NCBI GenBank assembly: GCA_024742655.1
Contig: JANSYB010000196.1
Span: 1-5,541, forward strand
Direction: 5' to 3'
Source of the DNA: Paracoccaceae bacterium
GTDB lineage: Bacteria; Pseudomonadota; Alphaproteobacteria; Rhodobacterales; Rhodobacteraceae
Length of the DNA stretch: 5,541 bases
The notes under the pieces were generated by a model. That model worked only from the letters and a program-made list of their open reading frames with translations, did not search any database and had not been told where the DNA came from. The position numbers were made by a program, and so were the translations under genes. This document shows positions 1 to 5,493 of the stretch, piece after piece (the stretch's first letter is position 1; every line of letters begins with the position of its first letter).

Positions 1-7
1 CGAAACA

Positions 8-36
8 AAAAAGGCAGCGGAATTCGCTGCCTTTTT
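8..36 (-). terminator. Rho-independent terminator of the small envelope peptide gene
   Basis: Positions 8-19 (AAAAAGGCAGCG) pair perfectly with 25-36 (CGCTGCCTTTTT) around a 5-nt loop. The stem is a GC core of seven pairs flanked by five A-T pairs. Read on the minus strand, it lies 20 nt after the stop codon of the 62-residue gene and ends in a run of six T (12 to 7), then G and TTT. It can work in both directions because the plus strand also ends in five T, so a convergent gene may lie to the left of the window. Confidence 0.9.
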
Positions 37-56
37 CGTAGGTTTTCGCGGTCGGC

Positions 57-245
57 TTAGTCGGCAGCGACAACAGCAGCGACAACGGCCAGCAGGACCA
101 GCGGGATCCAGATGCCAGCGGCGGACGAGCTTGCTGCGGTTTCTTCAACGACAACCGGCGCTTCCATGATCGGCTCTTCCATAGTGCCGGCAAAACCGGT
201 GGAAGCAGCAGCAGACAGAGCAGCGGCGAGAACGAGTTTTTTCAT
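57..245 (-). CDS. Small exported, membrane-anchored Ala/Val-rich peptide (62 aa)
   Basis: Function unknown. The protein starts with a clear Sec signal peptide: MKK, a hydrophobic Ala/Leu stretch, and a likely cleavage site after residue 19 (GFA). A short acidic, proline-containing segment follows (about residues 22-36, with MEEP and VEE). The C-terminus is one hydrophobic helix (about 44-61, IWIPLVLLAVVAAVVAA) ending in Asp. If the signal is cleaved, the mature chain is a peptide of about 43 residues held in the inner membrane by its C-terminal helix. The start is well set: GGAGG (251-255) lies 5 nt before ATG. Nine of 17 Ala codons are GCT, which suggests high expression. A perfect terminator follows the stop. 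Similar short peptides seem familiar from Rhodobacterales, but I cannot give a family name. A real gene is much more likely than a chance ORF. Confidence 0.82.
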   Translation of the reverse strand: MKKLVLAAALSAAASTGFAGTMEEPIMEAPVVVEETAASSSAAGIWIPLVLLAVVAAVVAAD

Positions 246-250
246 AGTAT

Positions 251-255
251 CCTCC
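251..255 (-). promoter_or_regulatory. Ribosome binding site of the 62-aa gene
   Basis: GGAGG on the minus strand, 5 nt before the ATG at 245. It is the strongest Shine-Dalgarno match in the window and fixes the start of the small gene. Confidence 0.8.
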
Positions 256-263
256 AGATATTG

Positions 264-289
264 GCTTTACGCTGATTTCAACGCAAAGC
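264..289 (-). promoter_or_regulatory. Leader hairpin just upstream of the 62-aa gene's RBS
   Basis: On the minus-strand RNA, positions 289-279 (GCUUUGCGUUG) pair with 274-264 (CAGCGUAAAGC) as an 11-bp stem with a 4-nt loop (AAAU). Two of the pairs are G-U wobbles (284/269 and 281/272). On the plus strand these become A-C mismatches, so the fold is better in the mRNA of the small gene. The stem ends 8 nt before GGAGG and leaves the RBS free. Possible roles are mRNA stabilisation or control of translation; this is inference. Confidence 0.45.
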
Positions 290-385
290 GCTAAAGACTT
301 ACCTCGTGAACTCGCTCTAATCAGCAAAATTTGGGAATTGCAAACCCATCTTGCATGCTGGTGATGCCGAACGGGCGCATTTTCG

Positions 386-988
386 TCAAATAAGCAACAC
401 TTGTGTGCCCACTTTGGTCATACTGAAAAGTTCTTCGATGTGTTCGTTGTACAAGCCGATGCAACCATTCGAGGAACGGCGGCCGATTTTGCGTGTATCG
501 TGTGTTCCGTGGATCCGATAGTATGTCCAGCTGAGGTAAAGCGCATGAGTGCCCAGCGGATTATCAGGACCGGGGGGCACATAGGGCGGCCAATCCGGAT
601 TACGCTCCAGCATCGAAGGCGTGGGCCGCCAATCGGGCCCAACCACCTTGCGCACGACTGTCGTACGCCCTCGGCGCGTCAGGTCCTCGGACAGCGGAAC
701 GCTGGATGGATAGAGTTTATAGGTCTGGCCGTCATCACTCCAGAAATGCAAGGCACGCGACGAGATGTCGACCAGAACGGCGCCATTGTTCAGGTTGGAA
801 AAATACGGGCGCCAATCAAGTGATCTGAAACTTGATATATTGCGACGAACCTTTTCGGTGACATCACGCTCGAACTCGATCGTGCCAGATCCATTTACGT
901 CCTGCGCAACCGCAGGCAGGCCAATCGAGGCCGCCGACCCGGCCAGAAATGCCCGTCTGCTGACGCCAAAGCCAGTTTTGATTGCCAT
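386..988 (-). CDS. Secreted L,D-transpeptidase (YkuD domain), Tat-like signal
   Basis: Predicted YkuD-family L,D-transpeptidase (200 aa). Enzymes of this family form 3-3 cross-links in peptidoglycan or attach proteins to it, using a catalytic Cys in the periplasm. The N-terminus has a twin-arginine-like motif (S10-R-R-A-F-L, the two Arg at residues 11-12), a hydrophobic stretch and a likely cleavage site after AVA (residue 28). The YkuD domain fills about residues 68-200. The catalytic block runs from I159-H-G-T to N174-G-C-I with candidate catalytic His160 and Cys176. The position after GCI is Gly (GCIGL), where Arg is usual. The start is certain in frame because a TGA lies 15 nt upstream of the ATG; the RBS is a weak GGGGG six nt before it. 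It is divergent from the CAP lipoprotein gene, and the small peptide gene follows 140 nt downstream on the same strand. Confidence 0.92.
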   Translation of the reverse strand: MAIKTGFGVSRRAFLAGSAASIGLPAVAQDVNGSGTIEFERDVTEKVRRNISSFRSLDWRPYFSNLNNGAVLVDISSRALHFWSDDGQTYKLYPSSVPLSEDLTRRGRTTVVRKVVGPDWRPTPSMLERNPDWPPYVPPGPDNPLGTHALYLSWTYYRIHGTHDTRKIGRRSSNGCIGLYNEHIEELFSMTKVGTQVLLI

Positions 989-1002
989 GAAAGACCCCCG
1001 GT

Positions 1003-1100
1003 TTCAAATCCTCTTCAACTCGTAAATATATGGCGCGAATGACGCAGTCGCAATTCAAACCCGCCAAATTTCGGCAAAGTCATGCGTAAGTGGGTTTGAA
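1003..1100. repeat. Three copies of GGRTTTGAA in the divergent promoter region
   Basis: GGATTTGAA reads on the minus strand at 1011-1003 and GGGTTTGAA on the minus strand at 1062-1054. GGGTTTGAA reads again on the plus strand at 1092-1100. The last two form a perfect 9-bp inverted repeat with a 29-nt spacer, centred near 1077. The left arm directly abuts the -35 of the minus-strand promoter. The first copy falls in the transcribed leader. The outer two share a longer core, GGRTTTGAAAC. The layout would suit binding sites of a regulator acting on both divergent genes; no regulator is identified. Confidence 0.5.
1025..1053 (-). promoter_or_regulatory. Sigma70-type promoter of the Tat-like L,D-transpeptidase gene
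   Basis: On the minus strand: -35 TTGCGA (1053-1048), a spacer of exactly 17 nt, and -10 TATATT (1030-1025; five of six consensus bases). The expected transcription start is near 1018, giving a leader of about 30 nt to the ATG at 988. The AT-rich -10 stands out in a GC-rich setting. Confidence 0.6.
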
Positions 1101-1124
1101 ACACCATGCCAGCCGCGCTAGAGG
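1096..1124 (+). promoter_or_regulatory. Weak candidate promoter of the CAP lipoprotein gene
   Basis: TTGAAA (1096-1101) is a good -35, with a 17-nt spacer to TAGAGG (1119-1124), which is a poor -10 (three of six). If used, transcription would start near 1131, after the GAGGAG at 1121-1126, leaving a leader of about 28 nt to the ATG at 1159. No better -35/-10 pair was found for this gene. Confidence 0.25.
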
Positions 1125-1158
1125 AGTTAAAATAAACAAACTCCGGGTGGGTCTCCCC

Positions 1159-1674
1159 ATGGCGCGTATCTTCAGTCTGATTCTGTCTGCACTTCTGCTT
1201 TTGTCCGCATGTGCGGCGCCGCCAAGCGAACCACAACTTGGTGCCGACGGAAAACCGCTTCCGAAGGTATACAAAATCCGCTCGGGAGAAACGGCAAAGA
1301 TTCAGTTTCGGATGCTTGATTCCGTCAATAGCCTTCGGCAGGCGGCAGGCCACCCGAATGTCGAACTGAACGCGGCGCTGAATGCCGCTGCGGCCACCCA
1401 TTCCCGCGACATGTCGATCCAGAACCGCCCATGGCATTTCGGATCGGATGGATCATCCCCGATCGACCGCGTGCGGCGTGTGGGTTATCCCGGAGAGCTG
1501 GTCGGTGAAACGATCTCGGAGACCTATGAAACTGAGCTGGAGACACTTGCCGCGTGGATGGAAGACCCCGCCACCCGTCAGGTCATACTGGCACCCGATG
1601 CGCAAGACATGGGTTTTGCCTGGTTACAGGAATCCAACGGCAAGATCTGGTGGACATTGGTGATGGGCAAGTAA
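1159..1674 (+). CDS. CAP/SCP-domain (YkwD-like) lipoprotein
   Basis: Predicted lipoprotein of 171 aa with a CAP (SCP/PR-1-like, Pfam PF00188 type) domain. Bacterial members are extracytoplasmic and mostly of unknown activity. Residues 1-17 are a lipoprotein signal with lipobox L15-S-A-C18. The CAP domain is about residues 52-170: ATHSRDM (His81), W92-H93-F-G-S-D-G-S-S-P, GETI (Glu117) and AAWMEDPATRQVIL (132-144), then MGFAW. In the usual pattern the block after W reads like SPGHRxNIL; here it is DPATRQVIL, so that His is replaced by Thr139 and the metal site looks incomplete. The start is chosen at ATG 1159 because it opens a normal lipoprotein signal. The frame runs up to a GTG at 1090, and GTG 1147 is another option. 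GAGGAG (1121-1126) has no ATG, GTG or TTG in this frame within range. The gene faces the second L,D-transpeptidase gene across a 22-bp gap. Confidence 0.85.
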   Translation: MARIFSLILSALLLLSACAAPPSEPQLGADGKPLPKVYKIRSGETAKIQFRMLDSVNSLRQAAGHPNVELNAALNAAAATHSRDMSIQNRPWHFGSDGSSPIDRVRRVGYPGELVGETISETYETELETLAAWMEDPATRQVILAPDAQDMGFAWLQESNGKIWWTLVMGK

Positions 1675-1678
1675 CCGG

Positions 1679-1710
1679 TCAACACCCCCGGACATGTCAG
1701 GGGTTGATTT
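1679..1710. terminator. Shared hairpin between convergent CAP and L,D-transpeptidase genes
   Basis: TCAAC-A-CCCC (1679-1688) pairs with GGGGTTGA (1700-1707) apart from one bulged A; inside is the palindrome GACATGTC (1691-1698). On the plus strand it starts 4 nt after the TAA of the CAP gene and ends in TTT, so it could be a weak terminator. On the minus strand it overlaps the stop codon of the transpeptidase (1697-1699) and lacks a T-run, so use in that direction is doubtful. Confidence 0.4.
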
Positions 1711-2215
1711 GAATCGGCGTGCCGTCCCTGACCATTGCGTAGATGCGCTCAATCTGACGATTCGTGACGGAAATACACCCCGCCGTCCAATCGGGGGGCA
1801 TGTTGAACTTGAAGAACTTTTCGTTCGGGCGCCCATGAATGAATATGTCGCCACCCGGACTTTTGCCCGCGGACTTGGCAAAAGCGATATCCTGAGCATT
1901 CGGATAGGAAATACCCAAGGATAAATGAAATGAACTGTTCGGATTGCGCCGGTCGATGAAATAGTTCCCTTCAGGCGTCTTGCCGTCGCCTTCGAACTGT
2001 TTGTGACCGCCAGCCGTGAAACCCAGTTCGACATCATAGGCCTTCAGAACATCCTTTTGGTGGAGCAGGTACATCCGCCGCTCGGTCTTGTTGACGATGA
2101 TCTGGGTGACCTCGGGCCCGTTGTATGTCTTGAACTTGGAAGAACATCCTGCCGCCAAAACAGTGACGGCCACCAGCAAAACCGTTTTCAGCATTCGCAT
2201 CGTAAACCCTGCCAT
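1697..2215 (-). CDS. Lipoprotein L,D-transpeptidase (YkuD domain, YafK-like)
   Basis: Predicted L,D-transpeptidase family lipoprotein (172 aa from the first ATG). The signal MLKTVLLVAVTVLAAGC gives a lipidated Cys24. The YkuD domain spans about residues 36-170 and includes G77-D-G-K-T-P-E-G-N-Y, a segment typical of the family. The active-site block carries IHGRPN (His127) and DWTAGCISVTN (Cys147). The spacing and the DWTxGCI(A/S)VTN form resemble the YafK/DpaA-like branch. In E. coli that branch includes an enzyme that removes Lpp from peptidoglycan, so hydrolysis rather than cross-linking is possible; this is inference. The start is uncertain: ATG 2215, 2200 and 2194 are in frame. The one at 2200 has AGGG seven nt upstream and gives a typical signal (MRMLK). 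It lies 60 nt after the methyltransferase gene and has its own candidate promoter. It is clearly not a close paralogue of the Tat-like transpeptidase at 386-988. Confidence 0.9.
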   Translation of the reverse strand: MAGFTMRMLKTVLLVAVTVLAAGCSSKFKTYNGPEVTQIIVNKTERRMYLLHQKDVLKAYDVELGFTAGGHKQFEGDGKTPEGNYFIDRRNPNSSFHLSLGISYPNAQDIAFAKSAGKSPGGDIFIHGRPNEKFFKFNMPPDWTAGCISVTNRQIERIYAMVRDGTPIQINP

Positions 2216-2233
2216 GTCCCTTGCCCTGCCCGG

Positions 2234-2262
2234 ATTCTAGCGTGGGTTGCCAGCACAGTCAT
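2234..2262 (-). promoter_or_regulatory. Sigma70-type promoter of the lipoprotein L,D-transpeptidase gene
   Basis: On the minus strand: -35 ATGACT (2262-2257; four of six), a 17-nt spacer, and -10 TAGAAT (2239-2234; five of six). A run of nine A (2270-2262) lies directly upstream, where an UP element would sit. The expected start near 2227 would give a leader of about 27 nt to the ATG at 2200. A GANTC site (2233-2237), the recognition site of the CcrM methylase of alphaproteobacteria, overlaps the -10. Confidence 0.5.
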
Positions 2263-2275
2263 TTTTTTTTGCCCG

Positions 2276-3499
2276 TCAGCGCGGTGCGAACCGGAATTCT
2301 GCGACCAGTTCGACATGGGTCGACCACCGAAACTGATCCACAGTGCGAACCCAAAGCAACTCGTACCCGCCAGCGACAAGGCGCTTGGCATCCCGCGCAA
2401 AACTGACCGGGTTGCAGGATACATAAGCCAGAACGGGCACTTGCGCCTGAGCGATCTGTTCGATCTGGGCCTCCGCCCCGGCGCGCGGCGGATCAATCAC
2501 GACAGCGTCGAACGACGACAGGTCGTCCGGCATCAGAGGCTGACGAAACAGATCCTGCACCTGCGTGGTTACGGATTTCAATCCATCCGCCCGGCGCCAG
2601 CCCCGATCCAGTGCTGTGATCATGTCGGCTTGCCCTTCCACCGCATGAACCATGCTGTTTCTCGCCAGAGGGAGAGCAAAGGTCCCACATCCGGCAAAGA
2701 GATCGACAACACGGGCGGCACCCGCGGTGATCTCTTGCACATCCTGTCGCAAAGCCGCCTCTCCCGCGGTCGTGGCCTGCAAAAAGGCACCCGGCGGCGG
2801 AACAACGCGGATCCCGTCAAAGTCCTGTTCCGGCGGGCGGCGTGTGACCACGATCTCATCCGCCCAGGACAAGCGCGCCAGATCCTGCGTTTCTGCCAGC
2901 GAAGCCAGCGATACCCGCAACGCTTCATCCAGAGGCTTGCCGCCAGTGACCAGGACATCGAGGCCGCCGTCCGAGATAGTCACGGACACATCCAGACCCG
3001 CCTTGCGGCTTGCACCCAGAACCGCAAGCGACTTTGCCGCCGGTAGCGCCGCGACCAGATCGGGCAGCAGCAGCCGGCATTGCGGTATCTCCACGATCAG
3101 ATCCGAGCCTCTGGCATTGAAGCCCGCCGTTGCCCCCTTTTTCGTGCGACGGGCCGAGAAGGTGGCCCGCCTGCGCGATCGGGGTGGCGATATGGCGCTG
3201 TCCCGCATTGGTGCTGTCAGATCATGGGCCGCCAAGGCTGATCTGACGGTATCGATTTTCCAGTTCTGAACGAAGGTATCTGAGGCATGCATCAGCTGAC
3301 ACCCGCCGCAGGATCGGTAATGCGGGCACGGGGCGGAGACGCGATCCGGCGATGGCGTCAGGATCCGGATATCGTCCAGGATTTGGCCGTCGGGTGTTGC
3401 GGTGATAACCTCACCGGGCAGGGTCATCGGCGCAAAAAACGGCCCCGGTGCGATGCCATCCCCCTTGTGACCCAAACGTGTAATCTCGAATTCAGGCAC
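2276..3499 (-). CDS. rlmD: 23S rRNA (uracil-C5)-methyltransferase, TrmA/RlmC/RlmD family
   Basis: SAM-dependent RNA m5U methyltransferase (407 aa from GTG). It transfers a methyl group to C5 of a uridine in 23S rRNA in the cytoplasm; the site is U1939 for E. coli RlmD and U747 for RlmC, and which one applies here cannot be told from sequence. Domains: a TRAM-like RNA-binding segment (about 1-50), then cysteines C58-x5-C64-x2-C67 and C141 (PQCRLL), the four 4Fe-4S ligands of this family. The SAM fold has motif I VDLFAGCGTFA (265-275), preceded by FLQ (Gln241). DPPR starts at residue 336, the nucleophile is Cys362 in SCNP, and the base is Glu397 in HVELVAEF. Length is close to the usual 375-435. 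The frame reaches a TTG at 3511, but GTG 3499 has GGGG six nt upstream and gives a usual start (MPEFEITRLGHKGDG). It follows the exporter gene by 20 nt and is probably co-transcribed. Confidence 0.9.
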   Translation of the reverse strand: MPEFEITRLGHKGDGIAPGPFFAPMTLPGEVITATPDGQILDDIRILTPSPDRVSAPCPHYRSCGGCQLMHASDTFVQNWKIDTVRSALAAHDLTAPMRDSAISPPRSRRRATFSARRTKKGATAGFNARGSDLIVEIPQCRLLLPDLVAALPAAKSLAVLGASRKAGLDVSVTISDGGLDVLVTGGKPLDEALRVSLASLAETQDLARLSWADEIVVTRRPPEQDFDGIRVVPPPGAFLQATTAGEAALRQDVQEITAGAARVVDLFAGCGTFALPLARNSMVHAVEGQADMITALDRGWRRADGLKSVTTQVQDLFRQPLMPDDLSSFDAVVIDPPRAGAEAQIEQIAQAQVPVLAYVSCNPVSFARDAKRLVAGGYELLWVRTVDQFRWSTHVELVAEFRFAPR

Positions 3500-3519
3500 C
3501 TGTATCCCCAACGCTTGCG

Positions 3520-5361
3520 TTACTCTGCCACCTCATCTGCATTGATGAATCCGCCTGACTGGCGGCTCCAGAACCGGGCATAAAGCCCTCCGCGCACCAG
3601 AAGGTCGGCATGCGCGCCCTCTTCGACGATATGCCCCTGATCCAGCACTATGATCCTGTCCATCTGGGCGATGGTGGATAATCTGTGAGCGATGGCAATA
3701 ACGGTCTTTCCTTCCATCATCCCGTATAGCGTTTGCTGAATCTCGGCCTCCACTTCGCTGTCCAGCGCACTGGTCGCCTCATCCAGCAACAGAATCGGCG
3801 CATCCTTGAGAATGACCCGTGCCAATGTGATCCGCTGACGCTGCCCACCGGAAAGCTTGACGCCGCGTTCACCGACATGCGCATCGTATCCCTGGCGGCC
3901 CTCCGGATCCTGCAGGTCGAGAACGAAGTCATGCGCCTCGGCCTTGCGGGCGGCCTCGATCATCTCGGCCTCGGTTGCGTCCGGCCGGCCATAAAGGATG
4001 TTGTCGCGAACCGACCGATGCAACAGAGAACTGTCCTGCTGAACCAGCCCGATCCGGTCACGCAGGCTATCCTGCGTCACCTTGGTGACGTCCTGTCCAT
4101 CAATCAGAACCTGACCACCCTCGGCATCATAAAAACGCAAAAGCAGCTTTACGAGGGTCGACTTTCCAGCACCTGACCGACCCACAAGGCCGATCTTTTC
4201 GCCGGGTTCTATGGTCAGGCTGATCCTGTCCAGACCACCGGCGCCACGCCCGAAATGATGCGACAGATCCCTGAGTTCGATCCTTCCCTCCCGCAGGTCA
4301 AGCGGGGCGGCGTCCGGGGAATCCACCAGATCGATGGGTTGCGCGATGGTCTCCATGCCCTCGGCGACGACACCGAGTTGCCGGAAAAACGAGGTGAGCG
4401 CCCACATGATCCACCCGGTCATCGCATTCAACCTGAGCGTCAAGGCAGTCGCGGCGGCAACCACGCCGACGCTGGCCTGATCCTGCGACCAAAGCAGCAT
4501 CGCCCAGCCAACCACCGCGATGATCAGAAGACCGTTCAGCGTAACCAGAACCACATCCATGATGGTGTAGATCCGCATCTCCGCACGAAAGGTTTCCCGG
4601 GTATGCTCGATGGCCTCTTTGGCATAATCCAGTTCACGGTCATTATGCGCGAACAACTTGACCGAATGAATGTTGGTGTAGGCATCCACCACCCGCCCGG
4701 TGACCTGTGATCGCGCGTCGGATGCCCGTTTGGAGGCCGGCCCGACGCGACGCATCGTCCAGCGCACCAGAAACCCGTAAAGGATCAGCCACGCCAGCAG
4801 CGGCAACATCAACCTCAGATCGGACCCTGACAGCAAAAGGGCCGCGCCGACAACATAGGCCAACGCGAAGGTGATCGCGTCGAACGCCTGAAACACCGCC
4901 TCGCCCGCGGCTGGTGGCGTTTGCATGATCCGGTTCGCAATACGACCCGCGAAATCATTTTCGAACCATCCGACGGATTGCCGCAAGACATGCTTGTGCG
5001 CGCGCCAGCGGATCAGGGTGCCGAAATTCGGCAGGATCGTGTTGTTGAGCAAGAGCACATCGACTGCCTGTATCAGGGGCCGCAGAAAAAGGATGAAGGC
5101 CGCGACCAGGATCAGCTCGATACCGTGGTTGTTCCAGAACTCGGTCGGAGAGCCGGACAGCAGATCAACCACCCGGCCCATGTAATAGATCAGCCAGATT
5201 TCCACGGCCGCGACCAGAATCGAAATAATGGCCGTGACCCAGAACACCTTGCGAAATGGCCGCATATACGCGCGCATGAAGGGCCACAGGCGCGTCGGCG
5301 GCTGATCGCTTTCCTCATAGTCGCAATAGGGATCGACCAGGTTTTCGAAAAACTTGAACAT
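3520..5361 (-). CDS. ABC exporter half-transporter (permease fused to ATPase)
   Basis: Type IV ABC exporter of the MsbA/multidrug type (613 aa), likely a homodimer in the inner membrane; substrate unknown (lipid, peptide or drug). About six membrane helices lie near residues 40-60, 81-98, 160-178, 183-201, 266-291 and 298-325. The nucleotide-binding domain is complete: Walker A GRSGAGKST (394-402), Q-loop LVQQD (Gln441/442), signature LSGGQ (503-507), Walker B ILLLDE (523-528), D-loop SALD (531-534), H-loop His559 in IAHRLS. The catalytic Glu528 is present, so the site looks active. The start is ATG 5361, with AAGGA five nt upstream; the open frame runs to a TTG at 5472, but the extra 37 residues are Arg/Gly/Pro-rich and unlike the family. 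The opening MFKFFENLVDPY is a form I associate with Rhodobacterales. It is followed closely by the methyltransferase gene. Confidence 0.95.
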   Translation of the reverse strand: MFKFFENLVDPYCDYEESDQPPTRLWPFMRAYMRPFRKVFWVTAIISILVAAVEIWLIYYMGRVVDLLSGSPTEFWNNHGIELILVAAFILFLRPLIQAVDVLLLNNTILPNFGTLIRWRAHKHVLRQSVGWFENDFAGRIANRIMQTPPAAGEAVFQAFDAITFALAYVVGAALLLSGSDLRLMLPLLAWLILYGFLVRWTMRRVGPASKRASDARSQVTGRVVDAYTNIHSVKLFAHNDRELDYAKEAIEHTRETFRAEMRIYTIMDVVLVTLNGLLIIAVVGWAMLLWSQDQASVGVVAAATALTLRLNAMTGWIMWALTSFFRQLGVVAEGMETIAQPIDLVDSPDAAPLDLREGRIELRDLSHHFGRGAGGLDRISLTIEPGEKIGLVGRSGAGKSTLVKLLLRFYDAEGGQVLIDGQDVTKVTQDSLRDRIGLVQQDSSLLHRSVRDNILYGRPDATEAEMIEAARKAEAHDFVLDLQDPEGRQGYDAHVGERGVKLSGGQRQRITLARVILKDAPILLLDEATSALDSEVEAEIQQTLYGMMEGKTVIAIAHRLSTIAQMDRIIVLDQGHIVEEGAHADLLVRGGLYARFWSRQSGGFINADEVAE

Positions 5362-5442
5362 TGGGGTCCTTGCGGCCAAGAGACAGGCGTGATGAGGGGG
5401 CCGGCCAGTATTCGCGCCGCGTGTCACACCGTCCTTGCCGAT

Positions 5443-5460
5443 ATGGCGCACGATGGCGCA
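5443..5460. repeat. Tandem ATGGCGCA repeat with 10-bp period upstream of the exporter
   Basis: ATGGCGCA occurs at 5443-5450 and again at 5453-5460, a period of one DNA turn. It lies 82-99 nt upstream of the exporter start, in the 132-nt gap without a gene (5362-5493). The gap also holds TTGACT and TTGACG (minus strand, near 5477-5467) without a matching -10. Possible operator half-sites, but eight bases in GC-rich DNA can recur by chance. Confidence 0.25.
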
Positions 5461-5493
5461 AAGGCCCGTCAAAAGTCAATCCGACGTCCAGAA

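Noticed and set aside
339..355. Small hairpin (TGCAA / TTGCA) and GGGTTTGCAA resembling the promoter motif, after the Tat-like transpeptidase gene
   Set aside because: The stem is only five pairs plus a wobble with no T-run, and the motif match needs an inserted base; too weak to call a terminator or a fourth copy.
256..385. Promoter for the 62-aa gene
   Set aside because: TTGCAA and TTGCTG occur on the minus strand as possible -35 elements, but no -10 better than three of six lies at 16-18 nt, so none was called.
429..444. GTTC-N8-GTTC resembling the alphaproteobacterial LexA box
   Set aside because: The spacer is 8 instead of 7 and the site lies inside the transpeptidase coding sequence.
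401..823. Plus-strand ORF of 140 codons
   Set aside because: Antisense to the Tat-like transpeptidase gene, whose catalytic motifs prove the minus strand is coding.
1090..1158. 23-residue extension of the CAP lipoprotein from GTG 1090
   Set aside because: It would put 23 residues before a normal lipoprotein signal and overlaps the promoter motifs; no RBS precedes the GTG.
2003..3046. Plus-strand ORF of 347 codons
   Set aside because: It lies opposite the methyltransferase and part of the second transpeptidase. Its translation is rich in Arg/Gln/His with no domain, while both minus-strand genes have intact motifs; it is a shadow in GC-rich DNA.
2652..3269. Plus-strand ORF of 205 codons
   Set aside because: Fully opposite the methyltransferase, Arg/Ser/Ala-rich without a recognisable fold or RBS.
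5362..5472. 37-residue N-terminal extension of the exporter from TTG 5472
   Set aside because: The extension is Arg/Gly/Pro-rich and unlike exporter N-termini, and ATG 5361 has AAGGA at ideal spacing.
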